From contig VFIW01000038.1 in the NCBI GenBank assembly GCA_006386115.1, forward strand, positions 457,531-521,530: a DNA stretch of 64,000 nucleotides, written 5' to 3'. The stretch's first letter is position 1. Every line of letters begins with the position of its first letter. The DNA comes from Globisporangium splendens. Its lineage: Eukaryota; Oomycota; Peronosporomycetes; Pythiales; Pythiaceae. The notes beneath the pieces are model-generated. The model saw only the letters and a program-made list of their open reading frames with translations, was not told where the DNA came from and ran no database searches. Shown here one piece after another: positions 32,501 to 44,866 of this stretch. A program made the position numbers and the translations under genes.

Positions 32501-35414
32501 CGACGAGGCGCTCGACGACCTCGCGGCAGTGCAGCAGCGCGCCGCGCCCGACCGCCAGCAAATCAAGAAGGCGCGGCGGCGGGTGGCGAGGATCCGGGCG
32601 GCGCTCGAGACCCAGCGCGTGCGCCAGCAGTTTGGGACGCGCGAACGCGAGTGCGTCGAGGCCATCCTCGCGCGCGCGCATCCAGACGCGACGGCACCGT
32701 CGCCGGCCACGTGCCCGCTGCCGAGCGAGACGCTCCAGCAACACTTTACGGGCACGTGCACGCCGGCGACGACCTTTGACTACGACGCCGCTGAGGGCGC
32801 CAAGTTCCGCGACTCGATCCGACCGTCGGCCACGACCGAGGAACACGACGCCGACGCACTGTGCGACGCGCCGACGGTCGACGAGGTCGAGGACCAGCTC
32901 AAACGCGCGAAGGCGGCGACGAGCCCCGGCCACGATGGCATCGGGTACGACGTGCTCAAGCGTTTCGCAACGCAAATCGCGCCGATGCTCGCCGCCGCCT
33001 TCGCGTTCTGCTGGCGCCACCAGCGCGTACCGGCCGTGTGGAAGGTCGGCAACGTCCGCTTGATCCACAAGAAGGGAGACGCTGTCGACCCATCCAACTG
33101 GCGGCCGATTTGCCTCCAGCCCACCGTGTACAAACTTTACACCGGGCTGCTCGCGCAGCGCCTGTCACGATGGCTGGAGGCAAACGGCCGCCTGCCGATG
33201 ACGCAGAAGGGGTTTCGGCCATTCAACGGGTGCCACGAGAACAATTTCGTGAGCACCACGTTGCTGGACCAGACCCGGCGCCTGCACCGCAAGTTGTACC
33301 TCGTCTGGTACGACTTGCGGGACGCGTTCGGCTCGCTGCCGCAGCAGCTTATGTGGAGCGTGCTGGCAGACATGGGCGCGGCACCAGAGTTTGTGCAGCG
33401 CTGCCGCACGCTCTACGCGGACGCGTCCTTCACCATCACCAACGCCGCGGACGGCACCACACAGCCGATCCGTCGCGAGGTGGGGGTGTTCCAAGGCTGT
33501 CCGCTGAGCCCACTTCTCTTCATCACCGCGCTCGCACCGCTGCAACGCGTGCTCGAGCGGCTTGATGGCGTCGGCGTTGCGCTCGCGGACGGCGTGCGAC
33601 CGTGCTGCGCAGCGTACGCCGACGACATTAAGGTTTACTGTGACAGCGCCGACGGCATCCGCCGGTGCCACGACGCTGTCACACAATTCTTGTCGTGGAC
33701 GGGGTTGCGTGCGAACCCAAAGAAATGCGCAGCCCTCGGAGTCACAACGAATGCGCGTGGCAACCCCGTCCTCGACAAGACTCTCCAGCTCGCCGTGGAC
33801 GACGAAGCCATCCCCACGCTCGGGCTACATGAGTCCTACGCGTACCTCGGCGTGGGTGATGGCTTCGACCACGTGCGCCACCGCCTCCAGCTCGAACCCA
33901 AGCTCAAGCAGCTCAAGCTGGAGGCGGTGGCGCTACTGCGATCGGAGCTGGCGCCATGGCAGATTCTCAAGGCGCTCAAGGTATACATCTACCCGAAGGT
34001 AGAGTACGCCTTGCGGCACCTACGCCCGCTCCGATCGCAGCTCGAAGGCTTCGACCGAGCAGTCAGCCGCGGCATGCGCCACCTGCTGCGCCTCCCACCC
34101 ACCGCGACGACAGAGATCCTCTACTCGCCAACGTCTAGCGGTGGGTTGGGACTATTGCCTCTCGTGGAGACACACCAGGCGCTCCAGGTGGCGCACGCAT
34201 GGCAGATGCTGCACTCCAAGGACCTTGCGATCCGCGCCATTGCGCGAGAGCAGGTCGTGCAGATCTGCCGCACGCGCCACACTCTGGACGTCGAGCACTG
34301 GCGAGACGGCGAGCGCAGAGAAGAGATGGTGCAGCTCTTTCTCAACTCGAAGCTCGCCGATTCGCCACACGCCCCGTCCAAGCGACGCAACGGCGACATC
34401 GGTTCGCTCTGGGTGGACGTCCAGCGCCACCTGCGGACATGGGAGCTGGCGCTGGACACCCGCCACGACAACGGCACCACCGAGCTGCTGCAACTGAAGG
34501 TGCCGCACCACCACAAGTGGCTCAGCCACAAAACGGTACTGCGGCACCTGAAGCTGCACCTCAAGCTCCGCCACCTGGAGCGGTGGAGGTCCATGACGGA
34601 CCAAGGACGCACTGTGCGCGCACACGGCGGTGCCGGCGCCAAGTTCGTGTCGACTGCGGCGGGCCTGACCGATGCGGAATATCGGTTCGCGATCCAAGCC
34701 CGCCTGAACCAAGTCGACACGAACGCGACGCTCAAGCGCCGCCGCCTACGAGCCAACGCCACCTGCCGCGCACCGAACTGCTCGAGAGCAGAGACGCTGG
34801 CGCACGTTCTCAACCATTGTGCGCCGAACATGGACACAATTCGCCAGCGTCACGACAGCGCACTGGAGCAGATCGGAGCGCAACTGCAGTGCATGGTCGA
34901 CCGCTCCCGTGGATCCCAGGAGATCCGACTGAACCAGACGGTACCGGGATACACGGGAGCGGCGCTCCGACCCGACATCCAGGTCAGCAATCCAGCGGCC
35001 AAGACCATGGTGATTGCCGACCTGGCGATCACCTTTGAAGACCAGCCGGCCAGTCAGCAGGCATCCTCGTCGCTCCAACTCAGCCACGACCACAAGATCC
35101 TCAAATACCAACCGATCGTGGCTGAGTTGCAGCACAAGGGCTGGCGGGTTCAGACGGCGGCCATCATCTACGGCTCGCTCGGCTCGGTTCACCCCAGCAA
35201 CTTTGTGACTTACACAGAGAAGCTGGGGCTGCTCAAGCGTGAGGCTCGACGGCTAAACATCCAGCTGTCGAGCCATTGCATCAGAGCAAGCCACCGCATC
35301 TGGAACTGGCATTGCAGCCAGCACCGGATGCGGCAACAAAGCGGCACTGCCTCGCGAGCACCGCGCGGACCTGGGGGGGTCCCGCGGAGCACATCGCAGG
35401 CAGAGGCACGGTAA
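29506..35414 (+). pseudogene. Family A polyprotein copy A4, frameshifted before the zinc fingers
   Basis: The MRFFWP start at 29506 leads into about 200 normal residues. Four deletions (1, 1, 7 and 1 bases) between about 30120 and 30190 then shift the phase by one, and the original frame runs into wrong-frame sequence that stops at 30522. The correct frame resumes just downstream and continues intact from about 30190, through fingers, RNase H, RT (YADD), CCHC knuckle and endonuclease, to the stop at 35414. An internal ATG (30333) could in principle start a 1,693-aa protein with both fingers and all enzymatic domains. The deletions lie in C-rich runs, so consensus error is possible. Confidence 0.75.
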
Positions 35415-35569
35415 GCAGGTCATATTGACCGAAAGGGCACCATCCACGTAGGACACCACCCTAGCAAACCCAGTTCAGTATATTGACACCCTCCACTTAG
35501 TGACATGCATATTCAAACCGATACATATTCGTTAGGAGAGGTTACTAACTGGTAATATATCATCATTTC
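35415..35569 (+). other. 3' UTR of A4
   Basis: 155 bases as in A2; outer hairpin at 35434-35462. Confidence 0.55.
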
Positions 35570-35630
35570 TCTGTTCTAATCAGTGTGAAAACTGATTGCC
35601 GGGCGACAAACCCGGCTTTATTTTCACATT
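35570..35630 (+). ncRNA. Truncated U2 snRNA fragment between A4 and A5
   Basis: Same 61-bp U2 piece, C variant. Confidence 0.8.
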
Positions 35631-35829
35631 CATTTTTGAGGGTGTCGCCTGGCAGAGCAGCTTGCTGTGAGCCTGCGACCGGTCTCCCGGGGATTGCACT
35701 CTCCCCCGGCGAGGCCCACTACACTTGACTCTTTCTACACTCCGACTTCCTCCCATCCCTCTCTCTCCGCGCACACTCTCTCTTTCTTCTAATTCTAGTC
35801 TCGTACTGAATTTAGTTAGTTTAGAGAGG
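35631..35829 (+). promoter_or_regulatory. Structured 5' UTR of A5
   Basis: As A1, hairpins at 35644-35679 and 35687-35709. A few substitutions in the pyrimidine stretch (CTACACTCCGAC for CTACTTTCCGAC, and TTCTAG for TTTTAG) are private to this copy. Confidence 0.55.
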
Positions 35830-38800
35830 ATGCGCTTCTTCTGGCCGCTGCGCGACCGCTCCCCGTCCACGGACAGCGAGTGCTCCACAGCCAGTCAGAG
35901 CAGCCTCGCCAGCGACGCGTCTTTTTATAGCGCAGCTGGCGGGGAGGAGATGAGCACCGCGCCCTCTCGCCCAGCGGACCCGATAGTGGACCTCCGAGGG
36001 GATCCGCCAGCGGATCCACTGGGGGATCCACCAGAGGATCCGCTGGGGGACCAGCCGCCCATGCCGTGCTTCACGTTTGGAGCCGGCTGGGAGCCGCAAG
36101 ACCCCCTCCGAGTCGCCGCGGGAGGTGCAAGCTTCCCGGGCCCCCAGCCACCCCCAGGCGCTGCAACTTCGGGCACGGGTGCGCAACCTGCTGCGCCCAT
36201 TGCACCTCAACGTGCTGCGGCGCGGACGACCTCTGGCAGAAATGACAGAATCGCGCCGTCCTCCGCGCCGCAGCTCGTTTTTGACATCGAAGCGCCGTCC
36301 GCCCGATCCGCTCCGGGCGGACGGGTCCAAGATCCGAGCGGACGCGCCCTCCCCCCAGCTTTTCTCGGTCTCCCACTGACCGAGAACCGAGCTGATGGCG
36401 CTGCCCCAACAGCAGCGCCTCGAGCCCCGACGCCAGCCGAAGCCCCCCTCGACCGCGCCAGCCACACTGGCTCGCTCCGACCACCAGCGACTCTCCCGCC
36501 GACCGCCGCCGACTCCCTCGCCGACTGCGCGCCCCCCGCTCTCCCTGACCCCCCTTGTGCTCGCCCAGAACGAGGCGAATCGCTCGCCGATGGGCGAGCA
36601 CCCGATCTCGCCACCGAGCGTGACGAGATTCCAGCACCAGCGCCACCGTCTTCCCCCCGTGAACTCTTGCAGCCGCTCAACGGCAGCTCCCAAGACGTGG
36701 CGCTGGCGGTGTACGCGCACAACGCCGCGCTCTTTGAGTGCACGTTGTGTGCGCACACCGCGCGGGATCTCGCCGCGCTCCAACAGCATCGGCGCTCCGC
36801 GCACCGCAACACCCGCTTCGTGGACCACTTCCACAGCGGGTGCGCGTGCGGCGTGAGCTTTTTCTCGCGTGCGGCGGCGACCAAGCACGCGCGCGAATGT
36901 CCAGAGAGCGCGTTCTCGGCCGCCGCCGCCGCGCGCACCGCAGCGGCCAACACCGCAGGTATGTCTCTCGGCGCCGACGAACGCGACGACCTCGCGTCCG
37001 CCGGCGTCTTGCATGATGTTGCATCCCCCGCCTTTGGCAGCATTTTGCCGGCTGCGCTTGCGACCGCGGCAGACGCACCGAGCGCCACCGCGACCGCAGA
37101 CGCAGCCACGCAGCAGAGCACTGTGCCCCCCGCTGCCGCCCAACCCCCCGGCGTGCGCACGTCCCCCCCGTGCCGCGCGCCCTCTCGCCACCGTCCGCGC
37201 TGCGGATTGGTGGCAAACGCCGACGCCTCAACGGCGACGACGACGACAGCGGCGGTGACCTCGATGTGCTGATGCACGACGAGGACATCGCTGCACACGT
37301 GGAGGCGCTCCCAGAGCCGCACCACAACGGCGCAGCAGCACCTGTGCCGACCGGCCCCGCGACCACGCGCCGCCGCCACACGCGATGGGGACCCAGAGTG
37401 CTCGTGAACGTGGCGCGCCTTCCGCGCCGCACTCACACACGCTGGGGCCCTCCACTCCACCGCGACCACCAGCATGCAGCAAACATGGAGAACTCGAACC
37501 AGCTGCGGGTGGCCGCGGCGGAGGACGCAGCGACAGCGCGGAACGCGAGCGCAACAGCAGCAGCGACAGCGACGACCGCGCCAACGCGCCAACGACGACG
37601 CAGACGACCGACACCAGCGACGAGCGCGGCAACCGCGACAACCACGACGACACGCGAACCGACGCCGAGTACGACAACAAGCACCAGAGACGCGCCGACG
37701 CGCCAACGACGCCGCGGACGATCGAGAGCGGCGACAACAACGACGAGCGCGCCGACTGCGAACACGAGCGCGACGACGGCGACACCTGCGACGACGACAC
37801 GCGCGACACCTGCGAGCGCGACAACGACAGCAACGACTCGAACCAAGGCACCGGGTCCGACGGCAACAGCGACGGCCACAGCTCCGACGGCGACACCATC
37901 GGACGCAACCTGGACCCTGCGATTTGACGGCGCATGCCGCCACAACCCAGGGCCAGGCGGAGCTGGCGCAGCGCTGTTCGCCCCCGACGGAGCCGTAGTA
38001 TGGACTTGCGTCCACTACATGCCCGGCACCGAGACGAACAACACGGCCGAGTACACGGCCATGCTGACGGGTGTCGAGAGCGCAGTGCAGCACGGCGCCA
38101 CGAGCCTGCGCGTGGAAGGCGACAGCCACCTTGTGCTGTCGCAGGTACGCGGCACGTTCGCCTGCGCGAACAAACGCCTGCGCGGCCTGCGCAACCGCGT
38201 CCGCGCGGCACTGCGGCGCATCGAGTGCACGCGGCTGGTGCACATCGACCGGCAGGCCAACGCGCACGCCGACCGCCTCGCCAACCGCGCGCTCGACACC
38301 AAGCGCACCAAGACTCAGTGCGCGCAGCACTGTGAGGGCGATGAGCGCTGCTACCACCCTGAGCGGCCCCTGGCGTCCCGCAGCGAACGGCCAGCACCCG
38401 AGCAACAGCGCAGCGACCACGGCGACTCCGCCCACGACCACGCCGACAACGACGTGGACATGGAAGCGGACGAGGCCGACGCCGCGACAGCAGCGCGCAA
38501 TGAAGGCGAGCTCTTTCCGGCCATGCCGCTCAGCGCGGACGCGTTCCCTGCCCGGCAGCCGCGACTGCGCCTCCGTCAGCTCAGCGACGAGGAATTCGAC
38601 GCAGCCGCGGCGGCCGTGGAGCAGATGGCGCAGATCTGGGCGTGCCGCATTGACGACGCCCCAGATTGGGACACGGGCGAAGGGTACATCCAGGCCCTAC
38701 CCACCCAGCTCCGCGCCGCGCTCCAGCAGTACAGCGTCCCCCCGCCCGTCCAGCCGCCAGCGCGCCGCACCCGTGCGCCGCCCAAGCCAGCCCGACCGTC

Positions 38801-41747
38801 GCGCACTGCGCACGACCACCGCGAGCAGCGTCTCGACGAGGCGCTCGACGACCTCGCGGCAGTGCAGCAGCGCGCCGCGCCCGACCGCCAGCAAATCAAG
38901 AAGGCGCGGCGGCGGGTGGCGAGGATCCGGGCGGCGCTCGAGACCCAGCGCGTGCGCCAGCAGTTTGGGACGCGCGAACGCGAGTGCGTCGAGGCCATCC
39001 TCGCGCGCGCGCATCCAGACGCGACGGCACCGTCGCCGGCCACGTGCCCGCTGCCGAGCGAGACGCTCCAGCAACACTTTACGGGCACGTGCACGCCGGC
39101 GACGACCTTTGACTACGACGCCGCTGAGGGCGCCAAGTTCCGCGACTCGATCCGACCGTCGGCCACGACCGAGGAACACGACGCCGACGCACTGTGCGAC
39201 GCGCCGACGGTCGACGAGGTCGAGGACCAGCTCAAACGCGCGAAGGCGGCGACGAGCCCCGGCCACGATGGCATCGGGTACGACGTGCTCAAGCGTTTCG
39301 CAACGCAAATCGCGCCGATGCTCGCCGCCGCCTTCGCGTTCTGCTGGCGCCACCAGCGCGTACCGGCCGTGTGGAAGGTCGGCAACGTCCGCTTGATCCA
39401 CAAGAAGGGAGACGCTGTCGACCCATCCAACTGGCGGCCGATTTGCCTCCAGCCCACCGTGTACAAACTTTACACCGGGCTGCTCGCGCAGCGCCTGTCA
39501 CGATGGCTGGAGGCAAACGGCCGCCTGCCGATGACGCAGAAGGGGTTTCGGCCATTCAACGGGTGCCACGAGAACAATTTCGTGAGCACCACGTTGCTGG
39601 ACCAGACCCGGCGCCTGCACCGCAAGTTGTACCTCGTCTGGTACGACTTGCGGGACGCGTTCGGCTCGCTGCCGCAGCAGCTTATGTGGAGCGTGCTGGC
39701 AGACATGGGCGCGGCACCAGAGTTTGTGCAGCGCTGCCGCACGCTCTACGCGGACGCGTCCTTCACCATCACCAACGCCGCGGACGGCACCACACAGCCG
39801 ATCCGTCGCGAGGTGGGGGTGTTCCAAGGCTGTCCGCTGAGCCCACTTCTCTTCATCACCGCGCTCGCACCGCTGCAACGCGTGCTCGAGCGGCTTGATG
39901 GCGTCGGCGTTGCGCTCGCGGACGGCGTGCGACCGTGCTGCGCAGCGTACGCCGACGACATTAAGGTTTACTGTGACAGCGCCGACGGCATCCGCCGGTG
40001 CCACGACGCTGTCACACAATTCTTGTCGTGGACGGGGTTGCGTGCGAACCCAAAGAAATGCGCAGCCCTCGGAGTCACAACGAATGCGCGTGGCAACCCC
40101 GTCCTCGACAAGACTCTCCAGCTCGCCGTGGACGACGAAGCCATCCCCACGCTCGGGCTACATGAGTCCTACGCGTACCTCGGCGTGGGTGATGGCTTCG
40201 ACCACGTGCGCCACCGCCTCCAGCTCGAACCCAAGCTCAAGCAGCTCAAGCTGGAGGCGGTGGCGCTACTGCGATCGGAGCTGGCGCCATGGCAGATTCT
40301 CAAGGCGCTCAAGGTATACATCTACCCGAAGGTAGAGTACGCCTTGCGGCACCTACGCCCGCTCCGATCGCAGCTCGAAGGCTTCGACCGAGCAGTCAGC
40401 CGCGGCATGCGCCACCTGCTGCGCCTCCCACCCACCGCGACGACAGAGATCCTCTACTCGCCAACGTCTAGCGGTGGGTTGGGACTATTGCCTCTCGTGG
40501 AGACACACCAGGCGCTCCAGGTGGCGCACGCATGGCAGATGCTGCACTCCAAGGACCTTGCGATCCGCGCCATTGCGCGAGAGCAGGTCGTGCAGATCTG
40601 CCGCACGCGCCACACTCTGGACGTCGAGCACTGGCGAGACGGCGAGCGCAGAGAAGAGATGGTGCAGCTCTTTCTCAACTCGAAGCTCGCCGATTCGCCA
40701 CACGCCCCGTCCAAGCGACGCAACGGCGACATCGGTTCGCTCTGGGTGGACGTCCAGCGCCACCTGCGGACATGGGAGCTGGCGCTGGACACCCGCCACG
40801 ACAACGGCACCACCGAGCTGCTGCAACTGAAGGTGCCGCACCACCACAAGTGGCTCAGCCACAAAACGGTACTGCGGCACCTGAAGCTGCACCTCAAGCT
40901 CCGCCACCTGGAGCGGTGGAGGTCCATGACGGACCAAGGACGCACTGTGCGCGCACACGGCGGTGCCGGCGCCAAGTTCGTGTCGACTGCGGCGGGCCTG
41001 ACCGATGCGGAATATCGGTTCGCGATCCAAGCCCGCCTGAACCAAGTCGACACGAACGCGACGCTCAAGCGCCGCCGCCTACGAGCCAACGCCACCTGCC
41101 GCGCACCGAACTGCTCGAGAGCAGAGACGCTGGCGCACGTTCTCAACCATTGTGCGCCGAACATGGACACAATTCGCCAGCGTCACGACAGCGCACTGGA
41201 GCAGATCGGAGCGCAACTGCAGTGCATGGTCGACCGCTCCCGTGGATCCCAGGAGATCCGACTGAACCAGACGGTACCGGGATACACGGGAGCGGCGCTC
41301 CGACCCGACATCCAGGTCAGCAATCCAGCGGCCAAGACCATGGTGATTGCCGACCTGGCGATCACCTTTGAAGACCAGCCGGCCAGTCAGCAGGCATCCT
41401 CGTCGCTCCAACTCAGCCACGACCACAAGATCCTCAAATACCAACCGATCGTGGCTGAGTTGCAGCACAAGGGCTGGCGGGTTCAGACGGCGGCCATCAT
41501 CTACGGCTCGCTCGGCTCGGTTCACCCCAGCAACTTTGTGACTTACACAGAGAAGCTGGGGCTGCTCAAGCGTGAGGCTCGACGGCTAAACATCCAGCTG
41601 TCGAGCCATTGCATCAGAGCAAGCCACCGCATCTGGAACTGGCATTGCAGCCAGCACCGGATGCGGCAACAAAGCGGCACTGCCTCGCGAGCACCGCGCG
41701 GACCTGGGGGGGTCCCGCGGAGCACATCGCAGGCAGAGGCACGGTAA
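35830..41747 (+). pseudogene. Family A polyprotein copy A5 with a single-base frameshift
   Basis: Normal from the MRFFWP start at 35830 through both zinc fingers. One C is missing from the C-run at about 37145-37150 compared with A1, A2 and A6, and the frame then stops at 37272. The original phase continues open from there through linker, RNase H, RT (YADD), knuckle and endonuclease to 41747. A one-base loss in a homopolymer is the commonest consensus error, so this may be an intact gene. If real, the copy would make fingers and enzymes only as separate pieces. Confidence 0.75.
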
Positions 41748-41902
41748 GCAGGTCATATTGACCGAAAGGGCACCATCCACGTAGGACACCACCCTAGCAA
41801 ACCCAGTTCAGTATATTGACACCCTCCACTTAGTGACATGCATATTCAAACCGATACATATTCGTTAGGAGAGGTTACTAACTGGTAATATATCATCATT
41901 TC
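41748..41902 (+). other. 3' UTR of A5
   Basis: 155 bases as in A2; outer hairpin at 41767-41795. Confidence 0.55.
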
Positions 41903-41963
41903 TCTGTTCTAATCAGTGTGAAAACTGATTGCCGGGCGACAAACCCGGCTTTATTTTCACATT
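41903..41963 (+). ncRNA. Truncated U2 snRNA fragment between A5 and B2
   Basis: Same 61-bp U2 piece, C variant. Confidence 0.8.
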
Positions 41964-42396
41964 TATTTCTGAGCTCGGTCGGACTGCGAGCAGCTTGCTG
42001 CCTCGTCTCTGGCTCGGTTTCCCGGGGATTGCACCTTCCCCCGGCGAGGCCAACCCTCTATATTACGGTAGTTGTCTATTCCCTTGTTATCTTTACTGTG
42101 TTGTTTATATTTGCTACCCTTCTATTTCGCTATTGTTCTTTCTGCTCTTTCGGTAGTCGGAAACAGTACCTAATTAGACAGGCGCAGAGTAGACAGGCGG
42201 TAGTGTAACTTGCGTGTCAAAAAAAAAAAAAGAAGAAAAAAAAAAAAAAAAAAAAAGTCGACCCCACAAAAGAGCACTTTGCCACGCTTCTAGAGCGAAC
42301 TAAAACAAAAGAAAAACATCAAAAGTAAGAAGACACGCAGGGCTACAAGAGAACACAAGGAATAGATAATTTTACCATAATATATCAACAGTTGGT
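41964..42396 (+). promoter_or_regulatory. Structured 5' UTR of B2
   Basis: 433 bases, as B1 but with a shorter A-rich tract and without the GAGGAA spacer after it. It holds the two hairpins and no convincing gene. Confidence 0.55.
42219..42256 (+). repeat. A-rich tract in B2 5' UTR
   Basis: About 38 bases of A interrupted by GAAG; shorter than in B1. Confidence 0.85.
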
Positions 42397-43200
42397 ATGC
42401 GTCTCTACTGGCCCCGTTTCGAGACCCGCGACCGCGCGGACTCCATCGGGAGCAACGCCTCCACTGTCTCGTCCAGTCAGGGGTCGCTCGGCAGCGATGC
42501 CGGCTTCCTCCTAGACAGCGACGAGGACAGCGACGTCGAGGACGACCTCGACAACGACGAAGACCACCACCACCACGCTCACGAAGACCCGCCGCCGCCA
42601 CCACCACCCCAAACCCGCGCCACGGTCACGGAGGTGCACCCGCACAGAGGACCACACTACGTGTGCACTCTGTGTGGGTTCAGCGCCCCCCACATGTTCG
42701 TGCTCGGCCGCCACCGCGCACTCGCACACGAGAATGACCACTTTGTGGACATCTTCACGTGCGAGTGTGCGTGCGACCGGCACTTTACCACCCGCGGTGC
42801 TGCTGCTAACCACGAACGTGGATGCAGCACCGCCCAGAACACTACCACACTTGGCCTTGCGCCACAGAATGATGGTCCTGACCCGGAGACAGCCGCGCCA
42901 AGCAGCATCCCCGAGCCAGGGCCACCCCCAACCACGATGTCCCCCCCCGCCACGGTACCCGAGCGCACTTCAACGTGCACGAGTACCGTCGGCTACCAAA
43001 CCGAGGGTGCCAAGAGGCGCCGCCTCGCCCCTCCCCTCCCCGATGACGAACGTCAGCAAGGTGCCAGTGTACCCCCCTCCCAGACGACGGTGTTCCTCAC
43101 CGACCTGCTGACGCTCACCCGGTACCGAGTACACCAAGACAACGACGCCGCACACCCAGTCCCCCCTCCAGCGACGACAACGACAACAACCAACACTCAG

Positions 43201-43275
43201 GTAAGTATAGTGAACTCAAATGAAATGGTTATTAACTATGATTATGCCCCTACAGCGACGGTTTTCGGCCCCCAG
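43201..43275 (+). other. Predicted intron in B2 (75 nt, in frame)
   Basis: Same splice signals as B1: CAG|GTAAGT, TTAAC, and TTTTCGGCCCCCAG|ACC. No stop codon inside. Confidence 0.6.
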
Positions 43276-43785
43276 ACCGAAAATCCAATATACGAAAACG
43301 AGAACCCGAGCACCTACGAAGACGACGACGCATGGGCGGAGTCAACCGACAGTGCCCGAGCACAAATCGACATCCCTCCGGCCCAGACCAGCTTTTTTGA
43401 CGAAGAAAACTCAAGTTTGGATGCGGCAATTGCGGTTTCTGGCCCTGGGACCGCCGTAACGGCTAATCTCAGGCCAGGAACTCCACGCACAACCGCCGCA
43501 ACATGTGAGATGACCCAGGACCCAGCTCCAATGACTGGTCTGAGTGCAGAACCGGCACATTTGACCCAATTTGGACCTGGTGCACCTACGAACCCAGCTC
43601 CAGCGACCAGCCCAAGTACGGAAAGTGCACTTTTGACCAGATTTGGTGCAAATGCAACCAGGGACCAAGCATCTGGTGCTAGTCCAGGGCCTGTGTCAGC
43701 TATTGCTGGTGGCACAGGAGCAAATGCAAGACCAGAACCGACCGAAAGTGCACTTCCGCGTGCGCGGCCACCCCGCGCGAACCTA

Positions 43786-44866
43786 ACTACTGCTCGGAAC
43801 AGTAGTTTGGGCCCCAGAAATGCAATTTCTGTGGGGGAAAGTGCAAATGCACGGACAACTACTGCTCCGAGCAGTAGTTTGAGCCATGAGAACGCTCCGC
43901 CCGTGCCAGAGAATGCTCTAGCACGTCTAACTACTGCTCGGAACAGTAGTTTGGGCCCCAGAAATGCAATTTCTGTGGGGGAAAGTGCAAAAATGCAATT
44001 TCTGTGGGGGAAAGTGCAAATGCACGCACAATTACTGCTCCGAGCAGTAGTTTGAGCCATGAGAACGCTCCGCCAGTGCCAGAGAATGCTCTAGCACGTC
44101 CAACTACTGCTCGGAACAGTAGTTTGGGCCCCAGAAATGCAATTTCTGTGGGGAAAAGTGCAAATGCACGCACAACTACTGCTCCGAGCAGTAGTTTGAG
44201 CCATGAGAACGCTCCGCCCGTGCCAGAGAATGCTCTAGCACGTACAACTACTGCTCGGAACAGTAGTTTGGGCCCCAGAAATGCAATTTCTGTGGGGGAA
44301 AGTGCAAATGCACGAACAACTACTGCTCCGAGCAGTAGTTTGAGCCATGAGAACGCTCCGCCCGTGCCAGAGAATGCTCTAGCACGTACAACTACTGCTC
44401 GGAACAGTAGTTTGGGCCCCAGAAATGCAATTTCTGTGGGGGAAAGTGCAAATGCACGCACAACTACTGCTCCGAGAAGTAGTTTGAGCCATGAGAACGC
44501 TCCGCCCGTGCCAGAGAATGCTCTAGCACGTCCAACTACTGCTCGGAACAGTAGTTTGGGCCCCAGAAATGCAATTTCTGTGGGGGAAAGCGCAAATGCA
44601 CGCACAACTACTGCTCCGAGCAGTAGTTTGAGCCATGAGAACGCTCCGCCCGTGCCAGAGAATGCTCTAGCACGTCCAACTACTGCTCTGAACAGTAGTT
44701 TGGGCCCCAGAAATGCAATTTCTGTGGGGGAAAGTGCAAATGCACGCACAACTACTGCTCCGAGCAGTGGTTTGAGCCATGAGAACGCTCCGCCCGTGCC
44801 AGAGAATGCTCTAGCACGTCCAACTACTGCTCGGAACAGTAGTTTGGGCCCCAGAAATGCAATTTT
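43786..44866 (+). repeat. 144-bp coding minisatellite in B2 (about 7 units)
   Basis: Units begin at 43786, 43930, 44103, 44247, 44391, 44535, 44679 and a partial at 44823. The 173-bp second interval contains the extra 29 bp. Confidence 0.9.

Larger units (their letters stand above)
29307..35569 (+). mobile_element. Family A Utopia-like retrotransposon A4
   Basis: Complete unit, 10 bp shorter than A1. The missing bases are four small deletions packed within about 70 bases near 30120-30190. Everything else is near-identical to other A copies. Confidence 0.85.
35631..41902 (+). mobile_element. Family A Utopia-like retrotransposon A5
   Basis: Complete unit, one base shorter than A1. The missing base is a C in the run near 37145. 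Confidence 0.85.
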
